In this document: piece after piece, positions 19,079-26,853 of the stretch | Position numbering within the stretch: position 1 is the stretch's first letter | How the letters are laid out: every line of letters starts with the position of its first letter | Assembly (NCBI RefSeq): GCF_004151275.2 | Contig: NZ_CP130821.1 | Coordinates: 434,001 to 498,000 of the forward strand | Direction of reading: 5' to 3' | Source: Flavobacterium dauae | Lineage (GTDB): Bacteria > Bacteroidota > Bacteroidia > Flavobacteriales > Flavobacteriaceae | Length of the DNA stretch: 64,000 bases | The notes under the pieces: generated by a model | The model's input: only the letters and a program-made list of their open reading frames with translations | What the model was told of the DNA's origin: nothing | The model's database searches: none | Position numbers and translations under genes: made by a program

Positions 19079-20299
19079 ATGCACAATTTTGATGTTATTG
19101 TTGTAGGGGGTGGTGCTTCGGGCTTTTTTACCGCAATTAATCTGGCAGAACAAAATCCGGATTTGCGAATTGCCATTTTAGAACGAAGCAACGAAGTACT
19201 GTCTAAAGTCAAAATTTCGGGTGGTGGTCGTTGTAATGTAACGCACGCCCGTTTTATACCAAATGTTTTAGCCAAATTTTATCCTCGGGGCGAAAAAGAA
19301 CTCAAAGGTCCTTTTCATAGTTTTTGTACGGGCGATGTTATGGAATGGTTCAACGAACGCGGTGTATCGTTAAAAATTGAAGAAGACGGACGGGTTTTTC
19401 CAGAATCGGATAATTCCCAAACCATTATCGATTGTTTTTTGAATGAAGCAGCAAACTTCAACATCAAAATCATAAAACAAACCATTGTACAACAGCTTTC
19501 AAAAGAAGATGATTTTTGGAAGATCAAAACATCAAAAGATACCTATCAGTCAAAGCAATTGGTTATGGCAACCGGCAGCAACGTTAAAGTTTGGGATCTG
19601 CTTAAAACGGTAAATCATTCTATTGTAAATCCGGTTCCATCGTTATTTACCTTTAATATTAAAGACGATCGAATTAAAGATTTAATGGGCGTTTCAACCG
19701 AAATGGTTTCGTTAAAAGTAAAAGGATCAACCTTAAAAGCAAACGGACCTTTACTGATTACGCATTGGGGAATGAGCGGACCGGCAATTTTAAGGCTTTC
19801 GGCTTGGGGTGCACGCGAATTGTTCGATAAAAACTATCAGTTTCAGATCATAGTTAATTGGACAAACGATTTTGTTTTCGATGAGGTTTTGGAAGAATTA
19901 ATGCAATTGAAACAAAGTAATCCTAAAAAGACTATAATTAAACATCCGTTGTACAATCTTACGCACCGTTTATGGCAGCAACTCGTTAAAGCATCAATGA
20001 TAGCTGAAGATTTAATTTGGGCGGATGTTTCTAAAAAACAGTTGGTAAATCTGGCAGAACAGTTAACGCAGAGCGAATTTAACGTGAACGGAAAAAGCAC
20101 GTTTAAAGATGAATTTGTAACTGCCGGCGGAATTGATTTAAAAGAAGTAAATTTTAAAACAATGGAAAGTAAATTGCACAATAATTTGTATTTTACCGGC
20201 GAAATTTTAAATATAGATGCCATTACCGGCGGTTTTAATTTTCAAAATGCCTGGACAACAGGATTTCTGGCAGCCAATGCCATTGCAGCAAAATATTAA
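19079..20299 (+). CDS. NAD(P)/FAD-dependent oxidoreductase, BaiN/HI0933 family
   Basis: This 406-residue flavoprotein has the N-terminal FAD-binding motif VIVVGGGASGFFTAINLAE, the family signature ISGGGRCNVTHARF near residue 47, and the C-terminal FTGEILNIDAITGGFNFQNA. The family is widespread and mostly uncharacterised; BaiN is named for bile-acid work but most members have no known substrate. It ends 3 bp before the decarboxylase gene, so the two are probably co-transcribed. Whether it acts on an isoprenoid is unknown. Confidence 0.92.
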   Translation: MHNFDVIVVGGGASGFFTAINLAEQNPDLRIAILERSNEVLSKVKISGGGRCNVTHARFIPNVLAKFYPRGEKELKGPFHSFCTGDVMEWFNERGVSLKIEEDGRVFPESDNSQTIIDCFLNEAANFNIKIIKQTIVQQLSKEDDFWKIKTSKDTYQSKQLVMATGSNVKVWDLLKTVNHSIVNPVPSLFTFNIKDDRIKDLMGVSTEMVSLKVKGSTLKANGPLLITHWGMSGPAILRLSAWGARELFDKNYQFQIIVNWTNDFVFDEVLEELMQLKQSNPKKTIIKHPLYNLTHRLWQQLVKASMIAEDLIWADVSKKQLVNLAEQLTQSEFNVNGKSTFKDEFVTAGGIDLKEVNFKTMESKLHNNLYFTGEILNIDAITGGFNFQNAWTTGFLAANAIAAKY

Positions 20300-20302
20300 A
20301 TT

Positions 20303-21382
20303 ATGACAACTTTAGATACATTAAAAACCAACAATTACTCAAAAATAAACAGCAAAGGTTCGTTTACCTTTTCGGCACCAAGTAATATTGCTCTGGTGAA
20401 ATATTGGGGTAAAAAAGACAATCAAATTCCGGCAAATCCGTCGTTAAGTTTTACGTTGAACAATTGTAAAACGGTTACAACGTTGCAGTATGCACCAAAA
20501 ACGGATAAAAATATTTCATTCGATTTATTGTTTGAAGGTCAGCCTAAAGAATCATTCCGACCAAAAATTCAAAAATATTTTGAACGAATTCAGGATTTGT
20601 GTCCGTACGTTTTAGATTATCATTTTACAATCGATACAAAAAACACGTTTCCGCATAGTTCCGGCATCGCGTCATCGGCATCGGGCATGGCAGCTTTGTC
20701 TGCAAATATTATTGCGCTGGAAAAGTTGGTAAATCCTAACGAAACCGAAGATTATTACCTGCAAAAAGCATCGTTATTGGCTCGATTAGGATCAGGAAGT
20801 GCGTGTAGAAGTATCAAAGGAAACATTGTAGTTTGGGGCGAAACAGAAAGTATAGAAAACAGTTCTGATTTATTCGGAGTTGAATTTCCGTACGAGGTAA
20901 ATGCGATTTTCGAAAATTATCAGGATACGATTTTATTGGTTGATAAAGGCAAAAAACAGGTCTCAAGCACCGTTGGTCATGAATTAATGCACAATCATCC
21001 GTTTGCAGAACGTCGTTTTCAACAAGCACATGAAAATATCGCAAAGCTGAAAGAAATTTTAAAATCGGGCAATTTAACCGAATTTATTGCATTGGTAGAA
21101 AGCGAAGCATTAACGCTGCACTCCATGATGATGACATCGATGCCGTATTTTATTTTAATGAAACCAAATACTTTGGAAATCATCAATCAAATTTGGAAAT
21201 TCAGAGAAACAACCAAGGTTCCGGTTTGTTTTACGTTAGATGCCGGTGCCAATGTTCACGTTTTGTATCCGAATAATTATAAAGAAGAAGTTCAGGAATT
21301 TATTGCAGCTGAACTGGCAAAATATTGTCAGAACAATCAGTTTATACATGATGAAATGGGGTTTGGAGCGATAGAATTATAA
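20303..21382 (+). CDS. mvaD: Diphosphomevalonate decarboxylase
   Basis: The enzyme uses ATP to convert mevalonate diphosphate to isopentenyl diphosphate. The 359-residue GHMP-fold protein has SNIALVKYWGKKD near residue 28, NPSLSFTLN, the ATP loop FPHSSGIASSASGMAALS, and GSACRSIKGNIVVWG. Near the C terminus, CFTLDAGANVHVLYP carries the catalytic Asp. The length is slightly above the bacterial average of about 330 owing to an N-terminal extension. It lies 3 bp after the flavoprotein gene. Confidence 0.96.
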   Translation: MTTLDTLKTNNYSKINSKGSFTFSAPSNIALVKYWGKKDNQIPANPSLSFTLNNCKTVTTLQYAPKTDKNISFDLLFEGQPKESFRPKIQKYFERIQDLCPYVLDYHFTIDTKNTFPHSSGIASSASGMAALSANIIALEKLVNPNETEDYYLQKASLLARLGSGSACRSIKGNIVVWGETESIENSSDLFGVEFPYEVNAIFENYQDTILLVDKGKKQVSSTVGHELMHNHPFAERRFQQAHENIAKLKEILKSGNLTEFIALVESEALTLHSMMMTSMPYFILMKPNTLEIINQIWKFRETTKVPVCFTLDAGANVHVLYPNNYKEEVQEFIAAELAKYCQNNQFIHDEMGFGAIEL

Positions 21383-21459
21383 TTGAATGACTTTCCTGCG
21401 AGGTTTTTAAAACCTTGTAGGTATTTGTTTAAGTACTGATATATTCGAAAAAATGAATT

Positions 21460-21804
21460 ATGCAAAAACAAAACTGTACACACTGCCATAAATTAATGAT
21501 TTGTAATGCGAATGACATTACAAACTGCGATTGCCAAAAAGTGGAGCTTTTAGATGAAACCGTTGCGTTTTTATATGAAAAAACGCAGCACGATTGTTTG
21601 TGTAACGATTGTTTAAAAAAGTTCGATGAATTGACAAAGTTTTCATTGAACAACAAATTCCCAAAACGCCCAACCGAAATGGTTGAAGGAGTACATTTTT
21701 ACATGGAAAACGGATTTTTTGTTTTTACTGAAACGTATCATTTTTTAAAAGGGAGATGCTGCAAAAACGGATGTCGCCACTGTGTTTATGGTATTCATAA
21801 ATAA
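21460..21804 (+). CDS. Cysteine-rich CWC plus DUF5522 fusion protein
   Basis: This 114-residue protein has 13 Cys. The N-terminal half (CTHCHKLMICNA, then CDCQKVEL) resembles the cysteine-rich CWC domain, and DCLCNDCLKKF follows. The C-terminal half (HFYMENGFFVFTETYHFLKG followed by CCKNGCRHCVYG) resembles DUF5522. These two domains often occur as separate short proteins; here they are one chain. The Cys pattern suggests a metal-binding protein, probably zinc. Function is unknown. It stands between two mevalonate genes on the same strand. Confidence 0.78.
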   Translation: MQKQNCTHCHKLMICNANDITNCDCQKVELLDETVAFLYEKTQHDCLCNDCLKKFDELTKFSLNNKFPKRPTEMVEGVHFYMENGFFVFTETYHFLKGRCCKNGCRHCVYGIHK

Positions 21805-21829
21805 TTTGTTAACGTATTAATTTAATCAC

Positions 21830-21837
21830 TACATTTG
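21830..21837 (+). promoter_or_regulatory. TAnnTTTG -7 box of the mevalonate kinase-like gene
   Basis: TACATTTG fits the consensus and ends 19 bp before the ATG at 21857, giving the kinase/UbiA pair a promoter of its own. Confidence 0.65.
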
Positions 21838-21856
21838 TTATACAAAATAAAACGAT

Positions 21857-22795
21857 ATGAAAGGACCGTTATTTTACTCGAAAATCTTGCTATTCGGCGA
21901 ATACGGAATCATTAAAGATTCTAAAGGCTTGGCAATACCGTACAATTTCTACAACGGGGCATTAAAAATTGATGCTAATCCGAGTGAAATTGCATTGAAA
22001 TCTAACCAAAGTTTAAAAGCATTTGCTTCGTATTTAAATCAGTTAACGTTGAACGAACCTGAGTTGGTTCAGTTTGATATGGATGCTTTAAATAAAGATA
22101 TTGAAGCAGGTATGTACTTTGATTCCAGCATTCCGCAAGGTTATGGGGTGGGAAGTAGTGGTGCTTTGGTTGCAGCAATTTACGATAAATATGCTACCGA
22201 AAAAATTACGGTTTTAGAGAATTTAAATCGTGAAAAACTGTTGACTTTGAAAAAGATTTTTGGTAGAATGGAATCGTTTTTCCACGGAACATCTTCAGGT
22301 TTGGATCCGTTGAATAGCTATTTAAGTTTGCCAATTTTAATCAATTCAAAAGATCATATCGAACCAACGGGAATTCCGTCACAAAAAGAAGAAGGTATAG
22401 GAGCTGTTTTCTTGATAGATTCTGAAATGGTTGGCGAAACGGCACCAATGGTCAATATTTTTATGGATAATTTAAAGAACGAAGGTTTCCGCAATATGAT
22501 GAAATCGCAGTTTGCTAAATATACCGATGCCGCTGTTGAAAATTTCTTAAAAGGCGATTTTAAAACGCTTTACACCAATACAAAAGAACTTTCTAAAATA
22601 GCATTAAGCCATTTTAAACCAATGATTCCAGAAAAGTTCCACAATGTTTGGCAGCAGGGAATAGACAGTAACGACTACTATTTAAAATTGTGTGGATCGG
22701 GCGGTGGAGGCTACATTTTAGGTTTTGCACCAGATTATAACAAAGCAAAAGAAGCGTTAAAAGATTATAAATTAGAATTGGTTTACAGATTTTAA
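21857..22795 (+). CDS. mvk: Mevalonate kinase (GHMP family)
   Basis: The enzyme phosphorylates mevalonate at the 5-hydroxyl with ATP. The 312-residue protein has YSKILLFGEYGIIKDSKGLA at the N terminus, the ATP-binding loop PQGYGVGSSGALVAAIYD around residue 93-110, and the HGTSSGLDPLNSYLS segment with the catalytic Asp of the GLD motif. The C-terminal GHMP motif is KLCGSGGGGYILGFAP. It is followed after 3 bp by the prenyltransferase gene. Mevalonate kinase fits best, but it and the GYDIA kinase could in principle swap the first two phosphorylation steps. Confidence 0.9.
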   Translation: MKGPLFYSKILLFGEYGIIKDSKGLAIPYNFYNGALKIDANPSEIALKSNQSLKAFASYLNQLTLNEPELVQFDMDALNKDIEAGMYFDSSIPQGYGVGSSGALVAAIYDKYATEKITVLENLNREKLLTLKKIFGRMESFFHGTSSGLDPLNSYLSLPILINSKDHIEPTGIPSQKEEGIGAVFLIDSEMVGETAPMVNIFMDNLKNEGFRNMMKSQFAKYTDAAVENFLKGDFKTLYTNTKELSKIALSHFKPMIPEKFHNVWQQGIDSNDYYLKLCGSGGGGYILGFAPDYNKAKEALKDYKLELVYRF

Positions 22796-22798
22796 AAA

Positions 22799-23725
22799 AT
22801 GACACAAACACGACAACTTAAAAGAACATTATTAAAATTTCTCAGTTTCTTTTCGGTAGTTCGTGGATACAATATCGCCGTTGTGGTGTTGGCACAATAC
22901 CTGTCGGCAATCTTTATTTTTGGCTCTCAATCGAGAGCCATTAGTGTTTTAACCGATGGCAGTTTGTTTTTGATAATCTTTAGCAGCTCGCTGGCAATTG
23001 CATCGGGGTACATCATTAACAATTTTTACGATACCGAAAAAGACCTTATAAACCGACCATACAAATCAATTATCGATAAAAAAATAAGTAAGGCAACACA
23101 GTTTCGTGTGTATTTTTTTCTGAACTTTTTAAGTGTGGCTATTGCCTGGTTGGTTTCGTGGCGTGCAGCGTTTTTTTATGCGGTATATATTTTTCTGCTT
23201 TGGTTTTATTCGCACAAGTTAAAAAGGTTTCCTATTGTTGGAAATATTACGGCTTCGGTGTTGGTTTTGCTTCCGTTTTTTGGGATTTTAATGCACTTTC
23301 AAAATTTTAGTTGGGGTATTTTCGCACACGGATTTTATTTGTATTTGATCCTTTTTATTAGAGAATCGGTTAAAGATTTGGAGAACTTAAAAGGAGATTT
23401 TGCGAATAATTATCAAACAATTCCGGTACGTTTTGGCAGCAAGGTTTCTAAAAGTTTAATTACTTTTTTGGTGCTGCTGACTTTACTGCCTGCTTTTGCA
23501 TTAATTGCTTACTACAAAGTAGGATATATGCAGTATTATTTTTACATAAGCAGCGGATTGTTGCTGGCGTTTTTAATATTTTTATATCAGGCAGCAACAC
23601 AAACCGAATACAAAAAACTACATATTCTTTTAAAACTGATTATTCTTTTCGGAGTTCTTTCTATTGTATTGATCGATCCGCAAGTTATCGTAAACGGAAA
23701 AGAATTGGTTAAACCTTATTTGTAG
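22799..23725 (+). CDS. UbiA-family prenyltransferase, geranylgeranylglycerol-phosphate geranylgeranyltransferase-like
   Basis: This membrane prenyltransferase joins a polyprenyl diphosphate to an acceptor. The 308-residue protein has about 8-9 membrane helices. The first Asp-rich motif is NNFYDTEKDLINRPYKSI (near residue 80) and the second is RESVKDLENLKGDFAN (near residue 190), matching the archaeal DGGGP-synthase-like branch often named for geranylgeranylglycerol phosphate. Which acceptor is used in flavobacteria is not settled. It is the last gene of the isoprenoid cluster and uses product of the same pathway, 3 bp behind the mevalonate kinase gene. Confidence 0.88.
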   Translation: MTQTRQLKRTLLKFLSFFSVVRGYNIAVVVLAQYLSAIFIFGSQSRAISVLTDGSLFLIIFSSSLAIASGYIINNFYDTEKDLINRPYKSIIDKKISKATQFRVYFFLNFLSVAIAWLVSWRAAFFYAVYIFLLWFYSHKLKRFPIVGNITASVLVLLPFFGILMHFQNFSWGIFAHGFYLYLILFIRESVKDLENLKGDFANNYQTIPVRFGSKVSKSLITFLVLLTLLPAFALIAYYKVGYMQYYFYISSGLLLAFLIFLYQAATQTEYKKLHILLKLIILFGVLSIVLIDPQVIVNGKELVKPYL

Positions 23726-23759
23726 TTTTTTTCTTTAAATTAACCACAAAGTTTCTTTT

Positions 23760-23778
23760 TACCACAGATGCACAGATT
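23760..23778 (+). repeat. Short intergenic repeat, copy C (TACCACAGATGCACAGATT)
   Basis: Same sequence as copy B. The gap 23726-23957 also holds a partial reverse copy (AAATCTGTGGTTA at 23851-23863) and a small hairpin (GAGCTGAAGCTC at 23881-23892). No gene is visible in this gap. Confidence 0.7.
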
Positions 23779-23957
23779 TTTTCATTAGTTTGAGTTTTTT
23801 TTTAACCTTGGATTAAGGGATTTATGAAATATGATTTGTGTAAATTAGTGAAATCTGTGGTTAAAGAATTCAATTGCGTCGAGCTGAAGCTCGATGGTTT
23901 TAGGTTAAACTAAGAAAGGCTTTAGCCGGAGTTGTTGTTTATTTTTAGAGGTTATGA

Positions 23958-24320
23958 TTACAAAACTTCTCTTTCAGATTTTATCAAATATTTCCATATC
24001 ATTAAAAACGAAACCAAGATTGTTCCAAGAAAATAGGCGAGTCCAATAAACAATAATCTTTGTACATCACTGTTAAAACTTTCAAACTCATTTACTTCTG
24101 CGAAAAGTGCCAAAATCATATACATTGATAAAAGAATCAGTACGCAAGGTATTAATACACCAACAACCTTATTTTTAAAAATAATCTGAAAAATTAAAAC
24201 AGCTAATAATCCAATGGCAAACGGATTTAATAAGTTAGATGTTCCGTGCCAATAAAATAATACAGCAGTAATTAGCAGATATTCTACTAAATTTGATAAG
24301 AAAGAAATACTATTTTTCAT
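23958..24320 (-). CDS. Small integral membrane protein of unknown function
   Basis: This 120-residue protein has four hydrophobic segments (about residues 8-24, 32-47, 53-75 and 88-110) and a short charged C-terminal tail (LIKSEREVL). No family is recognised. It is the last of three minus-strand genes (with the HEAT-repeat protein and another small membrane protein), but the 57-bp gap to the HEAT gene makes an operon only possible. Confidence 0.65.
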   Translation of the reverse strand: MKNSISFLSNLVEYLLITAVLFYWHGTSNLLNPFAIGLLAVLIFQIIFKNKVVGVLIPCVLILLSMYMILALFAEVNEFESFNSDVQRLLFIGLAYFLGTILVSFLMIWKYLIKSEREVL

Positions 24321-24377
24321 AAAACATTTGTTTTTAATTACTAACGAATGTTCTACAAAAAATAGTATGTGTTCTTT

Positions 24378-24896
24378 TTATTTACTCAATTTTTTTATGG
24401 CAGCATTGTAAATTTTCTTAATGCTGTTTTTTTCTTCACTTTCACAAATAGCTTCTACGGTTTTAAGCAAATCAACATTGTGTTTAGTTTGTAATTTTAA
24501 AATTTCGCCTAAAGCAAAAGCGGCACTCCAACGTACAACAGTTCCTTCGTGATTGGTGTTTTCTATTAAGTTTTGTATCGCATTTTTTAGTTTATCAGGA
24601 TACAAAAAAGCAATGTTGCCAATTACTTTGGCACTTTCCCATTTTAATCGTGGTGCCTTTTGGGTTAACGATTCACAAGCAAAATCAAACAAACTTTCGG
24701 TTGCAATTTGTGGGTTTTCTTTTGTAGCATATTCAGCAGCTTCCATACACGTTGCTTTAACCGGATCTTTCTGTTTTTCGGCAAAAGCAATTAGTTCGTC
24801 AACAGGTAAAGATTTTTCCAAAAGCCAATTGCTTATAATGGTTGTTTTCTCTTTTGCTTTGGTTTCTTTATCTTTTAGAAGATTTTCAATTGTCAT
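24378..24896 (-). CDS. HEAT-repeat protein
   Basis: This 172-residue cytoplasmic protein is built of helical repeats: LIAFAEKQKDPVKATCMEAA, then LTQKAPRLKWESAKVIGNIA and VRWSAAFALGEILKLQ, each typical of HEAT repeats. Such proteins serve as interaction scaffolds. No catalytic residues are apparent. It has no signal peptide. The gene starts 16 bp after the small membrane protein gene upstream (24913-25386), so the two are probably co-transcribed. Confidence 0.75.
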   Translation of the reverse strand: MTIENLLKDKETKAKEKTTIISNWLLEKSLPVDELIAFAEKQKDPVKATCMEAAEYATKENPQIATESLFDFACESLTQKAPRLKWESAKVIGNIAFLYPDKLKNAIQNLIENTNHEGTVVRWSAAFALGEILKLQTKHNVDLLKTVEAICESEEKNSIKKIYNAAIKKLSK

Positions 24897-24912
24897 TAAA
24901 AATAAGAATCAG

Positions 24913-25386
24913 TTATAAGTTATTAGAACTATCAGTGTTATTAACCTCGTTAATTGTTGTGTTTAAAGTAACAGGTTTTGGTTTTACACGAGCAAAAAAG
25001 AAAAAGATACAGCTTACAAACCAACCCGCCCAAAATAAATAACCGCCTGTGTGAAACTGACTGTTCATATATTTATGGCTTGTTGAGGTAAAATCGTAAA
25101 AAGTATAAAGTAATCCAATTAGTCCAATAATCACAAAAACAAGGTTTACCAAACTAAAGTTTTTAAAGGATGTTGTACGTTTAACAATCCATAAAATAGC
25201 AATTAGCAGTAATTGAACAACAAAAACTGCAGCAAAACCTTTGTACCAATGCTTTAAAAAACCATATTCGGTATAAACAGTTGATGTGCCAATTTTTCCT
25301 ACTAACGACATTTTTGAAAGCAAAATTCCGGCAACCAAACTAAGTACTGCCTGAATTAAAATAAGAATAATCCATTTATTTTTCAT
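24913..25386 (-). CDS. Four-helix membrane protein of unknown function
   Basis: This 157-residue protein has four hydrophobic helices (about residues 5-25, 50-67, 78-98 and 115-132) and a soluble Asn/Thr/Ser-rich tail (TTINEVNNTDSSNNL). An aromatic loop before helix 4 (NSQFHTGGYLFWAGW) is its most distinctive part. No family is recognised. It is divergent from the pseudouridine synthase gene (72-bp gap). Confidence 0.68.
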   Translation of the reverse strand: MKNKWIILILIQAVLSLVAGILLSKMSLVGKIGTSTVYTEYGFLKHWYKGFAAVFVVQLLLIAILWIVKRTTSFKNFSLVNLVFVIIGLIGLLYTFYDFTSTSHKYMNSQFHTGGYLFWAGWFVSCIFFFFARVKPKPVTLNTTINEVNNTDSSNNL

Positions 25387-25434
25387 AACGTTTTTACAAT
25401 TTAAAACTTATGGTAAAGATGCTAAATATTCTGT

Positions 25435-25442
25435 TATCTTTG
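25435..25442 (+). promoter_or_regulatory. TAnnTTTG -7 box of the pseudouridine synthase gene
   Basis: TATCTTTG ends 16 bp before the ATG at 25459, which supports that ATG over the TTG at 25453. Confidence 0.75.
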
Positions 25443-25458
25443 TAAAAATTTTTTGATA

Positions 25459-26367
25459 ATGAATAAGCAAGGCGGAAACAACGGCAATAGAAATAATAAA
25501 AAATCATCTTTTTCGAAAAAAGGATCGTTTGATAAAGGAAAACCGAATGAAAAATCGGCATCGGGATCAAACTTTAAAAAACCTTTTAAGAAAGACGATA
25601 AGCCGTTTAAGAAATGGAATGATAAACCTGCTTCATCATCAAAACCAGCAGTTTTAAAGAACGATGATATTCGTTTAAATAAATATGTATCGAATTCGGG
25701 CGTTTGTTCACGTCGCGATGCCGATTTGTACATTCAGTCTGGTAACGTTACCGTGAATGGCGAAGTAATTACCGAAATGGGTTATAAAGTAAAACCGGGC
25801 GATAAAGTGGTTTTCGACGGTGTTTTACTGAATCCTGAAAAAAAGGTTTATGTTTTACTGAACAAACCTAAAGGTTTTTCTACTGCCGATGACGAAAATG
25901 TTTCAAGTGCTTATGATTTGGTTCGAAATGCATCAACATCGATATTAAGACCTGTGGGAAGAATGGATAAAAGTACGGTTGGCTTGTTGTTGTTTACGAA
26001 TGATAACGAGATGATTCAGAAATTCACCAACGCTGCACAACATTCATCAAAACTATATCAGGTTTCGTTAGATAAAAATCTGAAATACGAAGATTTAGAA
26101 AAAATTCAAACGGGTGTTTATATCAACGAACATAAAGTTTGGGTTGAAGAAATTTCGTATGTGGAAAACCAGCCAAAAAGTGAAGTTGGTATTAAATTAA
26201 AAACATCAAACGTAAAAGTGGTTCGTGCTATTTTTGAAAAATTAGGCTACAACGTTATAAAGTTAGATCGTGTAATGTATGCAGGTTTAACAAAATGGGG
26301 AATTGCCCGCGGACAATGGCGTTTTCTTACCGAACAAGAGGTAATTAACTTAAAGAATTTAAAATAA
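25459..26367 (+). CDS. 23S rRNA pseudouridine synthase, RluB/RsuA family, with a basic N-terminal extension
   Basis: The enzyme isomerises a specific uridine of rRNA to pseudouridine. The 302-residue product begins with about 70 residues rich in Lys, Ser, Asn and Phe (low complexity, probably disordered and RNA-binding). An S4 domain follows (IRLNKYVSNSGVCSRRDADL), then the RsuA-type catalytic domain with LNKPKGFSTADD and RPVGRMDKSTVGLLLFTND, where the Asp of GRMDK is the nucleophile. The start is fixed by the promoter box just upstream. A terminator hairpin follows. Confidence 0.93.
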   Translation: MNKQGGNNGNRNNKKSSFSKKGSFDKGKPNEKSASGSNFKKPFKKDDKPFKKWNDKPASSSKPAVLKNDDIRLNKYVSNSGVCSRRDADLYIQSGNVTVNGEVITEMGYKVKPGDKVVFDGVLLNPEKKVYVLLNKPKGFSTADDENVSSAYDLVRNASTSILRPVGRMDKSTVGLLLFTNDNEMIQKFTNAAQHSSKLYQVSLDKNLKYEDLEKIQTGVYINEHKVWVEEISYVENQPKSEVGIKLKTSNVKVVRAIFEKLGYNVIKLDRVMYAGLTKWGIARGQWRFLTEQEVINLKNLK

Positions 26368-26369
26368 CA

Positions 26370-26399
26370 AAGAGCGTTTCAATTTTGAAACGCTTTTTT
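26370..26399 (+). terminator. Intrinsic terminator after the pseudouridine synthase gene
   Basis: AGCGTTTCAA pairs with TTGAAACGCT (loop TT) and is followed by TTTTT. Confidence 0.8.
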
Positions 26400-26432
26400 A
26401 GTATATTGTAATAATTTTTTGAAGTCATTATT

Positions 26433-26780
26433 ATGGAAGATACAACTATTGAATTCAAACTTTCTATTTTAAAACTTGGGTTGGTTAATCTGTCTAAAGA
26501 ATATACAGAACAAATTAAGTTATTTCCATCTTTTGTTGATCCAGTAGATGAAGTTCTAAGTGACTTTGAGGATGGTTTTTTATTATTACCTGCTATTGAA
26601 GAAGAGAATATTTTAGATGTAGAGACAATTAATCTTATAAAAAAGTGTAATGAATTAATAGATATTAATTTAGAAAACCAGAATCTACTTTCAGATAAGA
26701 GTTTTCAATTTGCAGAAGCTTGGCAACAAGTAAGATTACTAGCTTCTGATATTTTAAAAGATCCTCAGTTTAATTATTAA
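26433..26780 (+). CDS. Hypothetical acidic protein
   Basis: This 115-residue protein is not recognised. It is acidic, has no signal peptide or membrane segment, and looks mostly helical (ENILDVETINLIKKCNELID, then FAEAWQQVRLLASDILKDP). It stands alone between two terminators, so it is probably a one-gene transcript. Its codon use is AT-richer in third positions than its neighbours by eye. A small immunity-like or adaptor protein is possible, but nothing proves it. Confidence 0.65.
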   Translation: MEDTTIEFKLSILKLGLVNLSKEYTEQIKLFPSFVDPVDEVLSDFEDGFLLLPAIEEENILDVETINLIKKCNELIDINLENQNLLSDKSFQFAEAWQQVRLLASDILKDPQFNY

Positions 26781-26820
26781 TTCGTAATATTTTGATTAGT
26801 TAACTTTATAAAAGAATAAA

Positions 26821-26846
26821 AAAGCTCGATTTTAAAATCGAGCTTT
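26821..26846. terminator. Bidirectional terminator between convergent genes
   Basis: AAAGCTCGATTTT is followed by its reverse complement, a perfect 13-bp palindromic stem flanked by A and T runs. It can end both the 26433-26780 gene and the convergent M3 peptidase gene. Confidence 0.85.
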
Positions 26847-26853
26847 TTGTTTA

